From: Eumeta japonica | Taxonomy: Eukaryota > Arthropoda > Insecta > Lepidoptera > Psychidae | DNA: 64,000 bases | Direction of reading: 5' to 3' | NCBI GenBank assembly: GCA_005406025.1 | Contig: BGZK01000003.1 | Span: 992,001-1,056,000 of the forward strand | In this document: piece by piece, positions 1 to 12,689 of the stretch | Numbering within the stretch: the stretch's first letter is position 1 | How the letters are laid out: the number at the start of each line of letters is the position of its first letter | Position numbers and translations under genes: made by a program | Notes under the pieces: generated by a model | Database searches by the model: none | What the model was told of the DNA's origin: nothing | The model's input: only the letters and a program-made list of their open reading frames with translations

Positions 1-295
1 TCCAAGGTTTCTTTGAAGACAACTTGGAGCAGCCTAATTCTTTGATTTGAAGACCTGCTAAAGACCTAACCCGACTTAAAGCGAAATAAGTTTGATCTGC
101 AGTAAACAATTTGGAGCCAAGATAAATAACTGCATGAGCTATAGTAGTTCCCTGCATTTTGTGCACGTTTGACGCTTGGTGTGCTCACCTTAGGGATTCG
201 GCCATCCACTTAATCGAATAGAATTTACACTCATAACAACTGGAACGAACATATTTTCCCGAATCTCATGGGGTTGCATATCGATATTATCTAGA
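1..295. other. AT-rich non-coding DNA, no feature seen
   Basis: No ORF, RNA gene or recognisable repeat boundary is visible before the tandem array that begins near 296. The sequence just before the array may belong to the same dispersed repeat, but no terminus can be set. Confidence 0.4.
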
Positions 296-590
296 ACCAA
301 AGTACTCATCAAAACGAATTAAACAAGCCCAAATTTGATGCGGTCACATTGGACCAAAGTGCTCGTCAAAACGAATCAAACGAATCCAAACGCGATGGGA
401 TTTTGTGGTTTCATTACGTAATTCCTATTATCTCCTTCCAACTCTATCATCAGACCCTGGATAGCATCTAGAGACAAAGTACTCGTCAAGGTGAATCATA
501 CGAGTCCAAACTCGATGGAGCTGGTTCGTTCTATTATGGAGTTCCTATGGCCACCTCCCCAGCTCCATCATCATATTACCTCCATGTCAT
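296..590. repeat. Degenerate tandem array, ~121-bp unit, ~2.5 copies
   Basis: The motif ACAAAGTRCTCRTCAA recurs at about 296, 353 and 474. The last two units are about 121 bp apart and each ends in a stretch like AGCTCCATCATCA or AACTCTATCATCAGACC. The first unit is truncated to about 57 bp. Directly downstream (600-720) come a coding-less phrase resembling 'TTTATGCAAAGTTTCATC' and an ACAGACAGACAAGTGAAAG tail. Both look like the end of a dispersed moth repeat. The unit contains no ORF. It shares the CTCCATCATCAGACC core, in opposite orientation, with the array near 6.2 kb. The class of the parent element is not known to me. Confidence 0.6.
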
Positions 591-719
591 CATAATATTA
601 CAATGTCACGTGATGTACATATTTATGCAAAGTTTCATCGCAACCGGAAACAGAATATTAGGTCAAATTTAACTTGCAAAATTAGTTTACAGACAGACAA
701 GTGAAAGTAAATAAAAACA

Positions 720-3100
720 TATAAAGATGTTATTTTCGTTCGTTAATTTTACCCGTCAACTTCTTCCATCATTTTCTAGATTATATTAAATGTAAAATAT
801 ACATATTTTTTCAGTTATCATCAAATCAAATTAAAATCAAAAATAACTTTAATTCATAGGTAATAGAAATTACACTTGAAATGCGTCATAAACTATTGTT
901 TTCAACATTTACATTACCACCCATTCTAAATGCTGATACACCATGAGAAGAATGGGTAAGAAATTCAACGTTTGCTCTTTTTTACTCATCTATACAAAAT
1001 ATTGAGTAATTAATAATTTAGGACAACACTTAGAAATAACATGAAGCAACGCTAAGGGCTGAGAAGTTCAATCCCATGGGTTTTTTTCATAATGATATTC
1101 AGACACATTATAATAGCTCTTGCCATACAACATTCTTTTAATAAATCTTTTAAATTCATAAAATGGCAAATTTTGAATTTCAGCCGGGACCTTATTATAA
1201 AAGCGCACACATTGCCCCTTAAATGCTTTGTTAACTTCCCTTAGACTGACTTTATGAACAGCAAGATCGTTCTTTATCTAGTGTAAATATTATGGAGGTC
1301 GCTCCTTTTTTTGAACTATTCTATGTGTTTCTTGACATATTAGGTTTTCGTATATGTATTTTGATGGTAAAGTTAAAATATTAATTTCCCTAAACTTTTT
1401 CTTTGTGATATACCATTGGTTTCAAATCATAAATATCATAAATAGCTCGCTTCTGCAGCACGAAAATTGTGTTAATATCGGCATTACAAAATTCCTTAGG
1501 TCATGAGACTGAAAAAAAAATGGAAATGAACTAGTCTCGCTGTGCTTTCACCTGTAAGTTGCCGAATTCTTTTCACTGCGTATGCTACAGAAATAAGCTT
1601 TTTCGTCAATCTGATAATAAGAGAATTCCAACGCAATTCAACGTGTTTTGAATTGACAATCTAGATCTGATTTCATTGTGGATTGCATAAATAAAATGCA
1701 TAAATAATGCTTAAATGCATATGCAATAAATGCAGAAATTTTTAGAATTAATTTCAAACGTAACCAGCTGTCCACAATGGTCAGACGATAATTTATTTAT
1801 AACGGACTGAAATTCCGGTTTTAACATTCGTGAATATATTATCGAGACAAGATGACGAAGTAGCTGTGAACCTGGTCGGTTCCAAATATAAATTTTCTAA
1901 ATGATAACACTGGAATAATGACTTTAATTCTAGTGTATAGACAAGAATTTCCAACTAATTTATATTAAAATCTCCGCAAACAGCATAAGTTTTATTATTA
2001 TTATTTATTTTGTACAAAATTTCATCCATTACTTTTTCGAAGACGTCATACGAAGACTTTAGGGGTCTGTATACACTTAATACAATAAGCCGCTCTAGTT
2101 CTATGCAGGCCACTTCAATAGTTCGCTCAACAGATTGGCTCTCAAGATCTGGACGTTCTCTGTATTTTATATTGTTTTTAACTATTGTTAGAGAGTCGTC
2201 ATATATAAGTCTGTTCTCTGCTGAAAGAACTTGCTACCTGGTGCATATTAAAGTTAAATATGAACTGGTGACTTCTAAGCCAATGTTCTGTTATACATAA
2301 TTTGTCAATATAAATCCAATTTATAAATAATTCTATTTCCAGTTCTTTAGTTAACGTTCCTTGTACATTTTGATGCATCAGTGTACATTTTTTTATTATT
2401 GGCTTTTATTATTTTTAGTATTAACTAATTTTTGATTGCAAAAGTTGATGATACGATAATTCATAATTTTAAACGGAATGGAATAACATTCATATATATT
2501 ATCGAAAAAACTTTATGATATATATTTTATCTTATAATTAAAACGTATATTACTCACAATGTTGTTATATATTGTAATGCTGAAGTCGTTTCCACTAGAA
2601 GGCAATCGCGCAGGATTTTCATAATTTGATTCCCAAACTTCGCATTTACACAATTAATCTATGAAAAGCGGATATCGCATCAAGTAAAAAAAATATTTGA
2701 CCGACATAAATCAGCAATTGTAAATAGTGAACCGTAAAATTGAGATTTAAATACGCTCCCTTCTGAATTGTAATGAATTGCGTAGTAAAAGTGAAGACAT
2801 AATGATATTAGTATTTCACACACTAAGTATGCAACATTCCGTAAGCTTAGACCGTCTATGAATACGGCTCCAGAGGCAGATCTCAATAATAGGACCACGT
2901 GGAGAGCTTGGAGTCCGATTCCTCAATCTGAAGAAAAAAGGATTGTGCGAGAAGTGCTCTGTAGTGAGAAATCTCAGCATTAAAATATCACCGTCAGGAA
3001 TTATATCATAGTAACCTTTTGATAGTGACATATGGTTCTCATTCAATTTGTTGTAGCGACTCAAATCTGCATATAACCTGCAATCAGTTACGTTAACTTC
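720..3100. other. AT-rich non-coding DNA
   Basis: I see homopolymer runs, short AT stretches and many stops in all frames. The longest open frames (up to 96 codons, 2,010-2,300) show no codon bias, domain or start context that would support a gene. Nothing else can be supported here. Confidence 0.5.
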
Positions 3101-3106
3101 AAACTA

Positions 3107-3350
3107 CCGAGGCGCCATTGTTATGATGTCAAAATTGCGTTAGGATCAGAAGATTTGCCGCCGCCTGCCTTGAGCTGATGTAGGTTCAATCGTTTTAACA
3201 TAATTGCTAATTATGTTAACTTAACACAATCTAATTTAAATTTACGTGCTCTAATTTGTTTAAAATAGTCACTTTATCCATGGTCGGAATTTGAACCCGG
3301 CACTTTTTGGTTGGAAGGTGACGCGGTGGTCACCCTGCCACCATCGGTCG
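3107..3350 (-). mobile_element. tRNA-derived SINE, degraded
   Basis: Read on the minus strand, the head has a tRNA-like module. An A-box-like GTGGCAGGGTGACC stretch near 3,345-3,330 is followed by the perfect-looking B box GGTTCAAATTCC at 3,286-3,297. The body ends in a CTCAAGGCAGGCGGCGGCAAA segment (near 3,160). That tail is shared with DNA at 35,736-35,800, which supports a repeat family. A gene for a real tRNA is excluded because no acceptor stem pairs around the boxes. The SINE type is an inference from the pol III boxes plus the dispersed tail. Confidence 0.55.
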
Positions 3351-3369
3351 TGTTTGTAATATAAAATTG

Positions 3370-3560
3370 ATATACATCTATATGTATAAAAAGAAAATTC
3401 TTAACTGACTGACTCACAGGCTCGTCAATATCCAGCCCAAACCCTTGGACCTAGAAAGCTGAAATTTTGTATAGGCGTAGGATGCAAACAAATTCAACCC
3501 CTGAAGAGGCAAAAGGAGGTTCAAAGTTCTTATATTAAATACACATTTAGACTCGAAACT
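3370..3560. repeat. Dispersed insect repeat terminus (CCCAAACCCTTGGACC type)
   Basis: The segment holds a run of CTGACTGACTCA followed by GCCCAAACCCTTGGACC and GAAAGCTGAAATTTTG. I recognise this combination from many moth and butterfly repeats. It has no coding capacity. The parent family (LINE tail or Helitron-like) cannot be decided from this copy. Confidence 0.45.
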
Positions 3561-3859
3561 TCGTAAAAGCACTGTTAAAAACAAATAAGTAAATACTTAT
3601 TTCGAGGTTTTTTTAAAAAGACTTCTTAGGGTATGAAAATGAACCTAAAATCGATAGAGGTGTTGTTATTGATATTTTTTGAGACATTTATGATCACTGA
3701 TTACGAAAAGGGCGTTTATTTTGGGGTGTGATTTAAGTTTTTGTGGATTGGGCTTAAACTGCTATAAATTTATCTGTTTGATTTCTTATGACTAAAACTT
3801 TTAAAATTTATTAATTTTCTTATATCTTATAGGCTATGTTTATCGTTTGCTTTATTTAG

Positions 3860-6160
3860 AAAAAAAGCATTGTTAGAATAGACGATGGAAATTGCAAAGA
3901 AGGGGAGCAAAGTAGATGACTGGGTGAGGTAAAGAAAAGCGAAAGTAAGAGAGAGTGTCAGCAATCCGGTTCTAACTATACGATTAATAATAAAGGTTTA
4001 ATAATAAGAGTCATTATCAAAGCCACAATTCAAAGGCTGAATGTATTTAACATATTTAGAACAATTTTTGGATTACACGCATCATATTTTGTACCTTACA
4101 TTAATGCGTTCCTAGGCAATAAACTACAAAAGACCGAAATCGATATTGAAAGCGGAGTCTATATAGGAAGTAAGACCGATAGAGCGATTAGAAAAAGAGG
4201 GACGCAAGATTGGAATATGAATAAGACCGAGTAGGATATAACTGTAAAATTGGAACTTAGATCGAAAACAATGACAGCGAGATAAATTGAAGAGGAAAAT
4301 AAGAAATTGAATGTAGATCCACGATGGCAAAATCTAATATAATATAATAATACACAAAATTAAATACTTGACAAGTATTTAATTAAATCCTTACATAAGC
4401 AAGGGTGAAATATAAAAACTACTTTGTATAGAAAATAAGCATGAAAGGATGGTTTATTAAAGGAAATAAATGTGTTATAACTCAAAAACAAAATATTTAG
4501 AGTATCTTTGTTATAAAACTACATATGAATTTAATAGCAAAATAAAAAAACTAGTTTCGAAATGAAGAACATACTCTATATGTTATAGGTTAACGAGCTT
4601 AGCGCGGTGAGAGGAGGATCGCCGAGCCGTGTGGGAAGACAGCGTCGCCATGCTAACAGCCGGTCTGACCTTCCGCATTATATATATATTAAAAATATAT
4701 AAAACTGCAATAAATAATATTTTTTTATTTGTTTAATAATATCAACTATTTTTTTCCTAAATAATGATTTGGTTAGTTAACGAAAAAATTGTCAAGTTTG
4801 ATCTTGCATTTTAGAAGTGGAATTGAAATATAGGTTTTGCCATACAAAAGACAATTCTTTTCAACTTTTGACAACTTTCTTTTTTTAAATGCTAAAATAA
4901 TTTCAATATTTAGTTAACTATTTCAATATATTATCTACTTTTGTAATCGTAAGATCACAATCATGATAATAAAAACTCATGCCTATTCCTCAAAAAGGTA
5001 GGCAGAGACTATAATTTTCACATGTGTAATCTTTGCATGTCTCTCTTGCTTCACTGACAATCATTAATCTTTTCATGTAAATCTTCGGTTTAAGGTGCTT
5101 ACAATTTAGCCCTTTTCTTTAATACGTCGCCAATTTGGTCTGCATAGAATTTTCTAAGGCGATCATTGCCAACCTCTTCCATCATTTTTATTGGTTATCA
5201 TCATAATCATTGGTTTGTCAGTATACATTCATTCACCCTTTCCAGATGGCCAAACTACGGCAATGTACCTTTTCTTACTCAAGTCACTACATCTTCTTTC
5301 AAATTACACGGTTCTCTTACATCACTGTTTTTACATCTATCTTTTAAAGACACCACACATATTACGCGGATACCGCATCTCCACCGCATTGATTTTACTT
5401 TGAGCTTACAGTGAGGTGAATAATATTTTTTCCGTACTTATACAACATCTAAAACATAATTACGAAAATAGGATAAATAATGCATTCTCGAATAAATACA
5501 TTTTCAAATTCCTTATTCCTAAGGGAATTCTAAAGGATCGTTTCATTCTAGACTATTTTTCTCAGGAATGTGTCTAGGTATCAACTTGATATTAATATCA
5601 AATTTTAAATCTCCGATCTTCTAAAGGTATAAAAAATCAAACTCCTAAGTTAACAAAACAAAAGAAAAAGACATATTTGTCTCATATTTTGATAGTCGCA
5701 AAATGTACCAAAACCTATTGATTCCTTTTTAGTTGGCCTAGAATCATGAAATTTGGTAAGAAGTAAAGCAATATAAGTAAGGAAAAAATCTGAAAATCGT
5801 CAATTTATAGTCATATCTTTAATTTTTGTAATGAAACTACTTTATCAGCGTAATGAAAAAATTTGACACGATATTAAAAAAAATAAGCATCACTTTTATT
5901 TTGTAACGTTTGATTGCAATGTTTTCTTATAATATTTTGTTACAACGTTTCACCTTCATAGTTGTTTCTTCTTATATAAATCATTAGGTCAAATTAAAAC
6001 TTTGAACAAATGTCAGGGACCAATACAATAATAAGGTAAGTCAATATCGCCAATGCCTGACGTCGCCATTGTAATTGGACTGATTTGATAATAAGGTAAG
6101 AAGCAGGTAGGCACAAAAACTCTGTAAGAAAATAACTAATCCTATACATGTTTGAGCTTA
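3860..6160. other. Non-coding DNA; includes purine-rich hexamer-like tract at 4,130-4,320
   Basis: The stretch is mostly AT-rich. At 4,130-4,320 the plus strand is purine-rich, with recurring GAxxGGAA/GACCGA words. Its minus strand therefore reads as the same pyrimidine-rich hexamer style seen at 32.7, 47.2 and 49.5 kb. A short GC-rich patch at 4,595-4,675 is unexplained. No gene is visible. Confidence 0.4.
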
Positions 6161-6166
6161 TTTAAG

Positions 6167-6540
6167 TTGTATTGACAAGTACTCTGAACATGAGCAATTT
6201 TGAGGGTCTGATGGTGGATCCGGTAGGTTAACCCTGACCCTCCATAAGAGAACAACATAGCCTAACCATGTCTGGAATTGTTGGAATTGTCTTAATATGT
6301 ACTTTATCCATGATTCATTTTCAGGGTCTGATGATGGAGCTGGCAGTTTGGAACTAGTGCTTCATAACAAAACATCGTAGCCTAGCCGTGTTTATGTTCG
6401 AATTGTCTTGAAATGAACTTTGGCCATGATTGGCTGGAACATAAAATTTGACGCCAAACCCAACAATATATTCCAAATGCTTTTGCTTAAGCCGTCTTTA
6501 ATCATGATTGGTTTTCAGGGTTTGATACTCTGATTATTCT
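6167..6540. repeat. Degenerate tandem array, ~119-bp unit
   Basis: The motif CAGGGTCTGATGRTGGA occurs at about 6,203 and 6,322, and a weaker CAGGGTTTGAT occurs near 6,516. Between them the units share GTAGCCTARCCRTGT and GGAATTGTCTTRAAATG-like blocks. Read on the minus strand, each unit contains CTCCATCATCAGACCCT. That is the core of the array at 296-590, so the two arrays belong to one repeat architecture in opposite orientation. No ORF is present. Confidence 0.55.
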
Positions 6541-6559
6541 GATTTAAATATAAATACGC

Positions 6560-7840
6560 ATTAATTAAAAGTGGCAAGCATTTAATAATTCTACTTCATT
6601 AAATAGAGAAATATAATAATTCAAGCTGTTAATAATCGAAAATATTATATGTTTGTTGGTTCTGATTGTATAATTTACTCGCTTACTTCAAACCTCATAT
6701 TTTTGAATAACACAACTCTTTAATAAAAGGTTTAAATTTTCGTTAAAGCTAAGTAGCCAATTTAAATATGTAATGAGATTATTGGATTCTTTTTTTTAAG
6801 GTCGTTTAACCTACTTGATTTAAGTACATAAGAATATAAAAATAACAGTTTTTTTTTTCATATAACAATTTGACATTAACAGTTGAAATTTGGATTGTTA
6901 TCTTAACCAATATATCAGAGAATATTTTTAACTTCACGCTATAAATTTAAAATTTTCAATAAATCGCACATTTAAAAATTTTTACAGATTTTTTTTGTAA
7001 TAAGGAAAGAAATGAAAGTTTCGAAATTCTGGGATCGACAACTCGTCTAGACCGGTATCGGAAACAGGCAAAGATTACCCAAATTTGATCAATGTAATAC
7101 TTGGATGTATATTTATGTTTATACTGAAACCTAAAGTAGCGAGTCATGTTCATACTTGTCCAGTACTTTTTAATAGTTAATGCTACCTTATATATGTGCC
7201 TCCTGGATTCGATAAGCAGCAAAGGTTAATCGGTTTTGAAGTTAATTTTTCCCTAAGTTCGAAGATTATCGCCGCCCAATAAAATAGATGTCAGTTTTCT
7301 CACGGTCTAATATGTCCGATGTTTGTAGTTTATTTATAGGTATTTTATTCAATATAATATTGGAATTTGATGATTTTATAAAACGGAAATGACAAGAACA
7401 TTAAAATGGAAATAAAGTTTTTACTATTTGGGATGACAACAAATGACAAAAATACTAAATTTGTTTGCAATGTCCATAATGAATATATTTCTGTGGATAT
7501 TAAGATTATGAATATTTACTTTAGGATACACGCGGACTAGTCTCTGAGAGGGGTATTGACATATTTATAAAATTTTAAATTGTAAAATTAAAATTAATTT
7601 TCTCTATTTTCTTTCACAGAATATATTCAATTATAAAAATACATTTTGGAGACAGATTAGTTCATGAACTTGCATAGGTTCATATGAAGAATTGAACTTA
7701 ATAACGTTGTTGTAATTATTTGAAAAATAAACAAGTTTTGGCCATTTTTTTTTATTACATATTAAATTCGTTCTCTACAGTCATTATTGACAGTTATGAG
7801 AATCAATTCTACGTGCCGGCTCCCATCCTTAAAAGTTACT
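6560..7840. other. AT-rich non-coding DNA
   Basis: No coding frame with plausible composition, no RNA gene and no clear repeat ends were found. A weak dispersed-repeat scrap may lie at 7,510-7,560. Confidence 0.4.
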
Positions 7841-7849
7841 TATCTTAAT

Positions 7850-8290
7850 ATCGCTGTGCCGTGCCGTTTCGTTTATGCAACAACAAAGGTAAACTATGAA
7901 TTTCAAGCGTTGTCTATCGCCGTAGCACACTCCTTATAATCAACATAATCACCGGGCGGCGTCGTCCCATTAATGAAGTCCAGATAAAACCGCTATATTT
8001 TTTCCCCGTTAAACCTGAGATAACAGTTAGCGGAGGCTCGACCGTCTTGAAATCCAACGTCAAGGAGTCGCAAAGTTTTATCTTACGCCGGGGGTATCTT
8101 TTTACAGCCCCATTGTCGCGGCGGGAGCGGTGCCCCTTAGGTAATTGAAGTAGTCAGGTTTCTAGGTGGGGGCTCCCTTTAATCATTGCGAAGGTTGGAT
8201 TTCTTGAGGTAAATCCTTTTCCTAGTTTTTCGTTTGTTCAATCAATACGTCCGGGTGCTTTGTTACGTCCCCTTGCGTAAGCATTAAAGG
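7850..8290. promoter_or_regulatory. GC-richer non-repetitive island, candidate conserved non-coding element
   Basis: Base composition rises sharply above the flanks. The words look non-degenerate (for example CACCGGGCGGCGTCGTCCC, TTTACAGCCCCATTGTCGC and GGTAATTGAAGTAGTCAGG). There is no ORF, no internal repetition and no match to the other repeats in the window. Islands like this in insect gene deserts are often conserved cis-regulatory DNA. That role is inferred, with no direct proof here. Confidence 0.35.
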
Positions 8291-8949
8291 TACTGCTCTT
8301 GTTTCTCTTTAAATTCAGGATTCAGGAAATGAATTGAATTATGTTTCATTCTTTCATGCACTTTTTCAACATTCATTTACAATGAAAGCGACGGTGATTA
8401 TTGATACACAAACAATAAATTAACAGGTAAAGAAAAAATTATATTCGATAAAGTTCAAATTAGAATCTAAAACAATTTGGATTCCATCTAAATTATAGAT
8501 ATCTCAAGATCACAAACCAGAAATTAAAAAAAAAAACGTATTTTATTCAATCATATAGTTATTTGACGACAGATTTAATTTTAATCAATTCCCAACACAC
8601 GATAAAATAACTTAAGGTCTGAATGTAACCCTTCGAAATTTCCCCATAGATTATATTCGTGCTGACTGTTTAAGATCCTCATTTTATTACAACTTAAAAA
8701 TCTATGAATGCATGATTCAAACTATATGCAATTAACGATAAGTTAGCGGCCACAAACACTAATTCTAAATTCTCGCTGGAAGAACCAATTTTTTTTAAGA
8801 AAACAAGTTTTCTCAAATCTGGACACTATGTCAACTTAGTATCAATAAAAATACTATAAAGCTTAAACGAAAGTGTCAGTTAATTATCAATAAAAATATT
8901 GAATTTTCGAATGGTTTCATTTTCATCGCTATTTGAATACATCATGACA

Positions 8950-9078
8950 TATCAAAAATATGGCGTAACAGAATGGTTGATCGAGAGATATGTATCCGCG
9001 CTCGACAATGCAGAGTTACTATTGGCTATAGAAAAAGTGCCTCATCCTACGAAAGCACGTACGACTGATAGGGATAGA
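8950..9078 (+). CDS. Possible internal exon of an unidentified gene (weak)
   Basis: One frame reads through EWLIERYVSALDNAELLLA and then EKVPHPTKARTTDRDR. The residue mix is more protein-like than that of neighbouring chance frames. It ends at a good splice donor, with GTAAGT starting at 9,079. An AG at about 8,969-8,970 could be the acceptor, but it lacks a strong pyrimidine tract. I do not recognise the peptide as any family. It could equally be a chance open frame in a gene-poor stretch. No partner exon was found within several kilobases. Confidence 0.2.
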
Positions 9079-9129
9079 GTAAGTAGATTGACTTGCGTTT
9101 TGTTTTTGTCCTACGTATTGTAATGTATG

Positions 9130-12100
9130 CCGTATCTTCGTTTTTAATTAATCTATAGACTTTGAGATAAACTAAAGATTCATAGACAATAAACTATCTT
9201 GGACACATTCGCTCATTGTTTCACTGTAAGCTTCATATCTGCTTTAAAAAGAAGGTATTATTAGTTCGTACACAAAAAGGCACTTAAATCAGTAACCAAA
9301 ATATTTGTCAGAAATCTAGAAGAAATATTCTTTACTGAAGAATATATTTTTCATTTAATTATTTTATATGTCTTTGTAGAAGATTATTGTTTTATTGATA
9401 ATTTACTTGCAAGAAGATATTTTACTCCCGTCAAGGATGCGGTTTACTGCGATACTATGTTTTATTTAACAATTAGTATTCATTTTTAAATTAATTTCAT
9501 GAAATTCAAAAAACAATTTTTGGTATTGCCAACGATATTTTCCGGATCAACTTCAATTCTTATAGATTCGTCATGGTCTGTACACTTTTTAACTTTTTAC
9601 ACGAATGTGTCATATTCATTCTGTTGGCAATTATCCTTTATTGTACGTGCCAATCATTTTGGTACATAAATTTAGAATTTGTTAATTAAATGAGTTCAGC
9701 GCCATCTGTCGGGTTGTGATCTAACCATAAACAATAGTCTCAACAAAGTAAAAATATTGTGTGCTTGTTACTTCAATTGACCAACTTTTTCAGATGTTTC
9801 AGAAAAATATTTCTATCCGCGTTCTGCAGGGAAGTCACGTATAAAAATAAGCTTAAAAATCAAAATACAGATTTTCATAGAAATCAGTACATCAGTTTTT
9901 GAGGTACCAATGTATAAATTTATGTAGGTATATATTTGTTCACATAAGATAAAGACTATATTCAAAATAATAGAGTGTGCAACTTCGAAAATGTATTAAA
10001 TTTAGCTATAAAAATGAAGTACATGAATCGTAATATGTAATTGCAAAAGATTAGTAAATTGTGAAATCAGTACTTGTGGACAGCTTCAAATGGCGACACA
10101 GAAAATGCGTTTGTGATTTTATTAATTTTGTTAATGTACGTAGTTTATTATTTATGTCACTAGAACACAATTTAATAGAATTGTCTACTGCAAACTTAAT
10201 CCCATCGAATACGCGCCATCATTAATAACACATCTCAGAGTTGCTGCTGCCGGGCCGGCGTCCGCCGCCGTCGACGCCGGTGAAATGTACAGTGGCAACT
10301 TTAAAACTAACTTAAGCTATCCACTGTCGGAACAGATTTAAGCTCCACAATTCTAGTGTTGTCGTAACTAATGAAAACGCTGATTTAAAAAGATTGTATC
10401 GCTTTAAATTCTGACGCTGATCTCAATGAAAAAGTATACATTAGCTTTCGATACCGCTGAGACTTGGACTGCTAGAGAACCACAGCAGATTTGTGAAATA
10501 GATTAACAATGCTATATTGACGTGACGTCGCGAAATGTATAAACGTCACCACACTATCCTTCTAGACACAGAATCGATATTCATATATATTATGACTAGG
10601 TAATTTAAAAATTCATTTCGGTTAGACAGTACATAAAAACCTCCGTCAATGTATTTCTTATCCATATATTAGTCGATCCCGGATGTTTTCATCATATTGG
10701 TCATTAACAGCCTCCAAATATCTGTACATTGTAGGTATGTATGAAAAATGAAGAGGGGACCTTACGTGAAGACAAAGATTTTTTGTCTTTCTATTAGCTC
10801 AGCAGCGTAGTAGTAAAACGTGCCTTAGCTGCTGCTAAATGTGTCTTCAATAATCGGTATTTGCACATTATCGATTTCTGTGTAGTCCAGCGAGATATAC
10901 GAGTAGAAGCCACATCAATCAGTTGCTTAGCCTCGGTCGCCCCAGCCGCAAGTATACTGACGCCGTCGTTGATCTGATCAGACGCTTTCATTTATTTTAC
11001 GTCCCCGGCACTCATGTAAAGTTTTTTTTGGGTATCCCTGGATTGTTCTTGAGAAGTCCTTTCTAACCATATACGATCTCTATATTTTGAGTTTGCTTTT
11101 TGACGATTATAAGCCAATGTTACATTTTATATCAATTTTTAATTTTTTATATATATATATTTCCTTTAACTTTTTCTCATTAATATTTTATATACGCAAT
11201 CGTTAGATTTAGACAAGAGCTGATGATTGAAACTCAAACGAAAATCGTAGCTTCTCTTAGTCAAATTTTATACTAAAAATAAATTTTGTGACGCAGGGAA
11301 ACGACCTTAAAATATCGAGCTCTTCTCAGTCCTCACTAGACGTTACGAATTCATTGATCTTTTAGCTATCAATTGGTCTAATTATATTTTCGATGTATGT
11401 AATAGACGTGTAACTGTAGCACCAATTCTCTGATTTTATTATCATCAGTTTTCTGATTTGCCTCCCGGTATGGAAGCTAATTTAAAGACATATTCACGTC
11501 AAAAGGAGATAACAAATAATAAAATGATTAGGAATTGTTTTTTCGGCGTACGCTCTCGTCGTTTATTAAAAGACATCGAGGCATTGGCAAATTTTGTAGT
11601 CTTTATGATGATTGTCTTGTTTGATGTGGAAACATTTTTATTTCGCAACGATTTCATAAGCAATAATGATTTTTTCATAATATTCATACGAATGGAATTC
11701 AAATTACACATGGAGATAATTCCGATAGTACGAATTTCATGAGAAAATGTGATTCACGTCTTATTTTTACTTGATAGTTACCTTTTGAATGCTTTTTTGT
11801 ATTATATATAATTTATATATTACAAAATTATTATATATAATGTAGTTAATATGTAGACATATATTCTAATTCACTGTGTAGAATTAATATTAGAAACTGG
11901 TATTATATACGAATCACAAATTAGATTTAGATGTTTGGGATTAAGATATGATTTCTGAACGGCATGAGTAGAGTTTCTATGAAAGATAAATATAAGCGCG
12001 CAAACCCGGACTTCTCGAGCTGCTATCTGTCCCACTCACGACTTCTTCTCAGCATGTCAGTATCCTTGTATCTTATTCTTCCCACCCCAAAACCTTAATG

Positions 12101-12600
12101 TGTCTTCTATTCATCCTACTTGCTTATCTTCCCTCATATTCACCAAAAGTGTCAAAGTATGATCGCAGAAATTAAATAATTATTACCCCAGGAAAGTACT
12201 AACATTGACAAAGAATCCTTCTTCGGGCTAATCCCAGGCAGTCCTATCGTATCTAGGGGGACAAATTTCCATACCGGGGAATCGGGAACCCTGGGCTCAA
12301 TTGCTGCGACAAGGTTCGCCACCCGTCACGCGTAGATGCTCGAGGGCGAAACGCGTACTAAAGAAGTCCGCTTCGGTACTCTGCATGTATATTGAGTTAT
12401 GAATGATAAAATTGATGATGTCTGTGAACTGATAAAAGACTGGTGACTTGATATACTATGCGTTAATGAGTCTAAAAAGAAGGATAGTAGCGGAGTCATC
12501 AAATACGCCTCCTTCGAGACTTATTGGTCTAGCGTTGATCAGTGAACTAGGATTTCGAGGTGTTGGCTTCATTCTATCAGAAAGATTATCTAAATGTGTT
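9130..12600. other. Non-coding DNA with short GC-rich patches
   Basis: The stretch is mostly AT-rich. GC-rich patches lie at 10,235-10,285, 10,795-10,985 and 12,190-12,370. The 10,794-10,991 minus-strand frame (65 codons, ILAAGATEAKQLIDVAS) is not a family I recognise, and nothing around it supports a gene. The 12.2-kb patch holds short open minus-strand stretches but no domain. No RNA gene was found. Confidence 0.35.
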
Positions 12601-12604
12601 AATG

Positions 12605-12644
12605 GCCTTGAATTTACACGTTCATAAACGTGTAAATTCAAGGC
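12605..12644. repeat. Perfect 18-bp inverted repeat with 4-nt loop
   Basis: The arms at 12,605-12,622 (GCCTTGAATTTACACGTT) and 12,627-12,644 are exactly complementary, and the loop is CATA. The stem is moderately AT-rich. There is no following T-run or gene, so it is not a terminator. It is too short for a microRNA precursor. It lies about 45 bp before the RTE remnant. Confidence 0.85.
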
Positions 12645-12689
12645 TCTTCTGACTACGGATTAATATTGGACTGACACGGATTTTTATTT

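Noticed and set aside
3286..3297. B-box sequence suggesting a tRNA gene
   Set aside because: No acceptor or anticodon stems pair around it, and the flanks match a SINE-like repeat.
9540..9610. Possible terminus of the 650-bp repeat (ATAGATTCGTCATGG)
   Set aside because: Only a few words match and the flanks do not continue the similarity.
12605..12644. Hairpin as a bacterial-type terminator or microRNA precursor
   Set aside because: No T-run or upstream gene in a eukaryotic context, and the 18-bp stem with a 4-nt loop is too short for a normal microRNA precursor.
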